Origin: Treponema_I sp045616125
GTDB taxonomy: Bacteria > Spirochaetota > Spirochaetia > Treponematales > Treponemataceae
Reading direction: 5' to 3'
Length of the DNA: 6,331 bases
Assembly (NCBI GenBank): GCA_045616125.1
Contig: JAZLGC010000054.1
Location: 1-6,331 of the forward strand
Under the pieces are notes generated by a model. That model did not search any database. It was not told where the DNA came from and saw only the letters and a list, made by a program, of their open reading frames with translations. Made by a program: the position numbers and the translations under genes. This document shows positions 5,229-6,331 of the stretch, in pieces. Every line of letters begins with the position of its first letter. Positions within the stretch are counted from its first letter, which is position 1.

Positions 5229-5234
5229 AGTATA
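5229..5234 (-). promoter_or_regulatory. Putative -10 box of the alpha-galactosidase gene
   Basis: On the minus strand TATACT is followed by six bases (GGAACT) and the ATG, the same hexamer and the same spacing as before the nuclease-like gene. No TTGACA-like -35 box is seen 16-18 bases upstream. GGGAG lies 12 bases before the ATG and would be too far away for an efficient Shine-Dalgarno site. GGA three bases before the ATG is too close. A leaderless or nearly leaderless transcript is inferred. Confidence 0.4.
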
Positions 5235-5286
5235 CTCCCTGAATCAGCCGGCCGCATAGGTACTGTAATACCATGTTGATTTACGG

Positions 5287-5292
5287 TACGAT
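5287..5292 (+). promoter_or_regulatory. Weak putative -10 box of the transporter gene
   Basis: TACGAT (4 of 6 matches to TATAAT) lies exactly six bases before the ATG at 5299. AGGA at 5293-5296 is only two bases from the ATG, too close for normal Shine-Dalgarno use. The whole divergent gap is 76 bases, so both promoters must lie in it or in the neighbouring gene's coding sequence. No clear -35 box or operator palindrome was found. Confidence 0.25.
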
Positions 5293-5298
5293 AGGAAT

Positions 5299-6183
5299 AT
5301 GAATTCAAAAGTTCGAACTGTCATTTCGTCCGTGGGACTGCTTTTGGTTACCGTTATCTGGGGTGTTGCCTTTGTTTTTGTGAAGAACGGTCTTGACCTG
5401 ATTCCGCCCATCTGGATGGTTGCCCTCCGCTTTACCCTGGCAAGTATCTGTCTTTCGATTGTGTTCTGGAAAAAACTTACCCACGTTACCCGTCATGAGC
5501 TGAAAAGCGGACTTATTATCGGTGTCTGGCTGTTTCTGGCCTATGTTACCCAGACCTACGGCTGCAAATATACCACTGCAGGAAAAAATGCCTTTCTTAC
5601 CACCATTTATGTCATTCTGGTGCCTTTCATCAACTGGGTGCTGATTAAGAAAAAGCCTGATGGATTCACGGTGGTGGCCGCCATCCTTTCCATTACGGGG
5701 ATCGGCTTTCTTTCGCTGCAGGGCGACCTGAGCGTAAATATCGGTGATGTACTGACACTGGTATGCGGGTTCTGTTATGCCATGCAGATTGTGGACATTG
5801 CCCGCTACGCCGAAGACTGCGACCCCATTACCCTGGCTATTCTGCAGATGATTCTGACGGCAGTGCTGTCCTGTATTTCTGCCCCGATTCTGGAAGGCGC
5901 ATTCCCGGTTGCTGCGGTAACTGATTCCGGCGCCATAACGGGCATTCTGTATCTGGGTCTTGGCAGCACCATGCTGGCCTACCTGCTGCAGAACGTGTGC
6001 CAGAAATACGTACCTGCCAGTACCGCCGCCATTCTTATGAGCTTTGAAAGCGTATTCGGCATGCTGGCAAGCGTCATCATGCTGGGAGAAACTTTGGGCG
6101 CGCGCGGCATTGTGGGCTGTGTGCTCATGTTCTGTGCCGTTATCTTAAGCGAAACCAAGCTGGAATTTCTGCGGAAGAAGTAA
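5299..6183 (+). CDS. EamA/DMT-superfamily membrane transporter
   Basis: The 294-residue protein has two EamA repeats, about residues 10-140 and 147-285, each with five hydrophobic segments (roughly 9-28, 36-55, 68-86, 95-115, 122-140, then 147-167, 176-196, 211-231, 241-262, 268-284). This is the full ten-span length of the drug/metabolite transporter superfamily in the inner membrane. Family-typical stretches include VTVIWGVAFVFVKNGL and MVALRFTLAS in the first repeat, YTTAGKNAFLTTIYVILVPF at spans 3-4, and TAAILMSFESVFGMLASVIMLGE near the end. The C-terminus is short and basic (EFLRKK). Substrates of this subgroup cannot be read from sequence; amino acids, other metabolites and drugs are all known in the superfamily. 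The gene is divergent from the alpha-galactosidase, but a sugar-export role is not indicated. The only start is ATG 5299, without a well-spaced Shine-Dalgarno site. Confidence 0.92.
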   Translation: MNSKVRTVISSVGLLLVTVIWGVAFVFVKNGLDLIPPIWMVALRFTLASICLSIVFWKKLTHVTRHELKSGLIIGVWLFLAYVTQTYGCKYTTAGKNAFLTTIYVILVPFINWVLIKKKPDGFTVVAAILSITGIGFLSLQGDLSVNIGDVLTLVCGFCYAMQIVDIARYAEDCDPITLAILQMILTAVLSCISAPILEGAFPVAAVTDSGAITGILYLGLGSTMLAYLLQNVCQKYVPASTAAILMSFESVFGMLASVIMLGETLGARGIVGCVLMFCAVILSETKLEFLRKK

Positions 6184-6195
6184 AAAGAATACGCT

Positions 6196-6330
6196 ATGTC
6201 CGTAAAAAGTGTTGCTGAATGCTACACAACAACGAGGATTGGACAGGAATACCACAAATCGAGAGGAGGGACAGTACAGGCAAAAATTGTTGAAGCCCGG
6301 CGTTCATGCGGCAGCATGAACTATATATAG
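6196..6330 (+). CDS. Possible 44-residue small protein after the transporter
   Basis: An ATG at 6196, 12 bases after the transporter stop, opens a frame of 44 codons ending in TAG at 6328-6330. The translation begins MSVKSVAECYTTTRIG and is basic, with no membrane span and no recognised motif. No Shine-Dalgarno site precedes it, and a reading frame of this size can arise by chance. The last part is also shaped by the hairpin at 6302-6321, which argues against coding constraint. I list it only because it directly follows the transporter and fills the end of the window. Confidence 0.15.
   Translation: MSVKSVAECYTTTRIGQEYHKSRGGTVQAKIVEARRSCGSMNYI
6302..6321. repeat. 8-bp hairpin and adjacent palindrome at the window's right edge
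   Basis: GTTCATGC (6302-6309) pairs perfectly with GCATGAAC (6314-6321) around a GGCA loop. It is followed at once by the perfect palindrome CTATATATAG (6321-6330). No T-run is seen before the window ends. It may be a transcript end for the transporter, part of a repeat, or an operator for the next gene, which lies outside the window. Confidence 0.5.
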
Positions 6331-6331
6331 T

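Overview
The window carries four complete protein-coding genes, the 3' end of a fifth, and an unusual amount of repeated and palindromic DNA between them. Codon use, the gene families and above all the many short G+C-rich hairpin repeats fit a host-associated anaerobe. My best guess is a gut or rumen Treponema-like spirochaete. This rests on the look of the repeats and the gene mix, with no marker gene, so a Firmicute is not excluded.

Layout, left to right. (1) 2-475, +: an A+T-rich C-terminal fragment of a protein whose first visible residues look like the last strands of a jelly-roll carbohydrate-binding module. (2) 552-1113: a gene-free stretch in two parts. The left part (about 565-816) is a G+C-rich repeat with three hairpins. 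The right part (826-1055) is A+T-rich and holds three inverted-repeat pairs built on the octamer TAGTAATA, two of them sharing exactly the same centre. (3) 1114-1965, +: a 283-residue PD-(D/E)XK nuclease-like protein of unknown role. (4) 1968-2090: degenerate copies of the hairpin repeat, apparently supplying the promoter of the next gene. (5) 2128-2865, +: an XRE-type helix-turn-helix regulator with four predicted membrane spans, whose last 29 residues are translated from a repeat copy. (6) 2937-5222, -: a complete cytoplasmic GH36 alpha-galactosidase, convergent with the regulator, whose last codons also lie in the repeat. (7) 5299-6183, +: a 10-span EamA/DMT-family transporter, divergent from the galactosidase across 76 bp. 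(8) 6184-6331: a possible 44-codon small ORF and a hairpin at the window edge.

How the genes may work together: the galactosidase would release galactose from raffinose-family sugars or galactomannan oligosaccharides in the cytoplasm. The carbohydrate-binding fragment suits a plant-polysaccharide lifestyle, but it is separated from the galactosidase by unrelated genes. I see no sugar transporter or galactose-pathway gene here. The nuclease-like gene and the XRE regulator resemble accessory genes embedded in repeat-rich DNA, and nothing shows that they form one system. The two least explained items are the nested TAGTAATA inverted repeats in front of the nuclease-like gene, and the repeat family that supplies coding tails and a promoter. 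Three of the four complete genes also have a -10-like hexamer exactly six bases before the start codon and no well-spaced ribosome binding site, which suggests leaderless transcripts.
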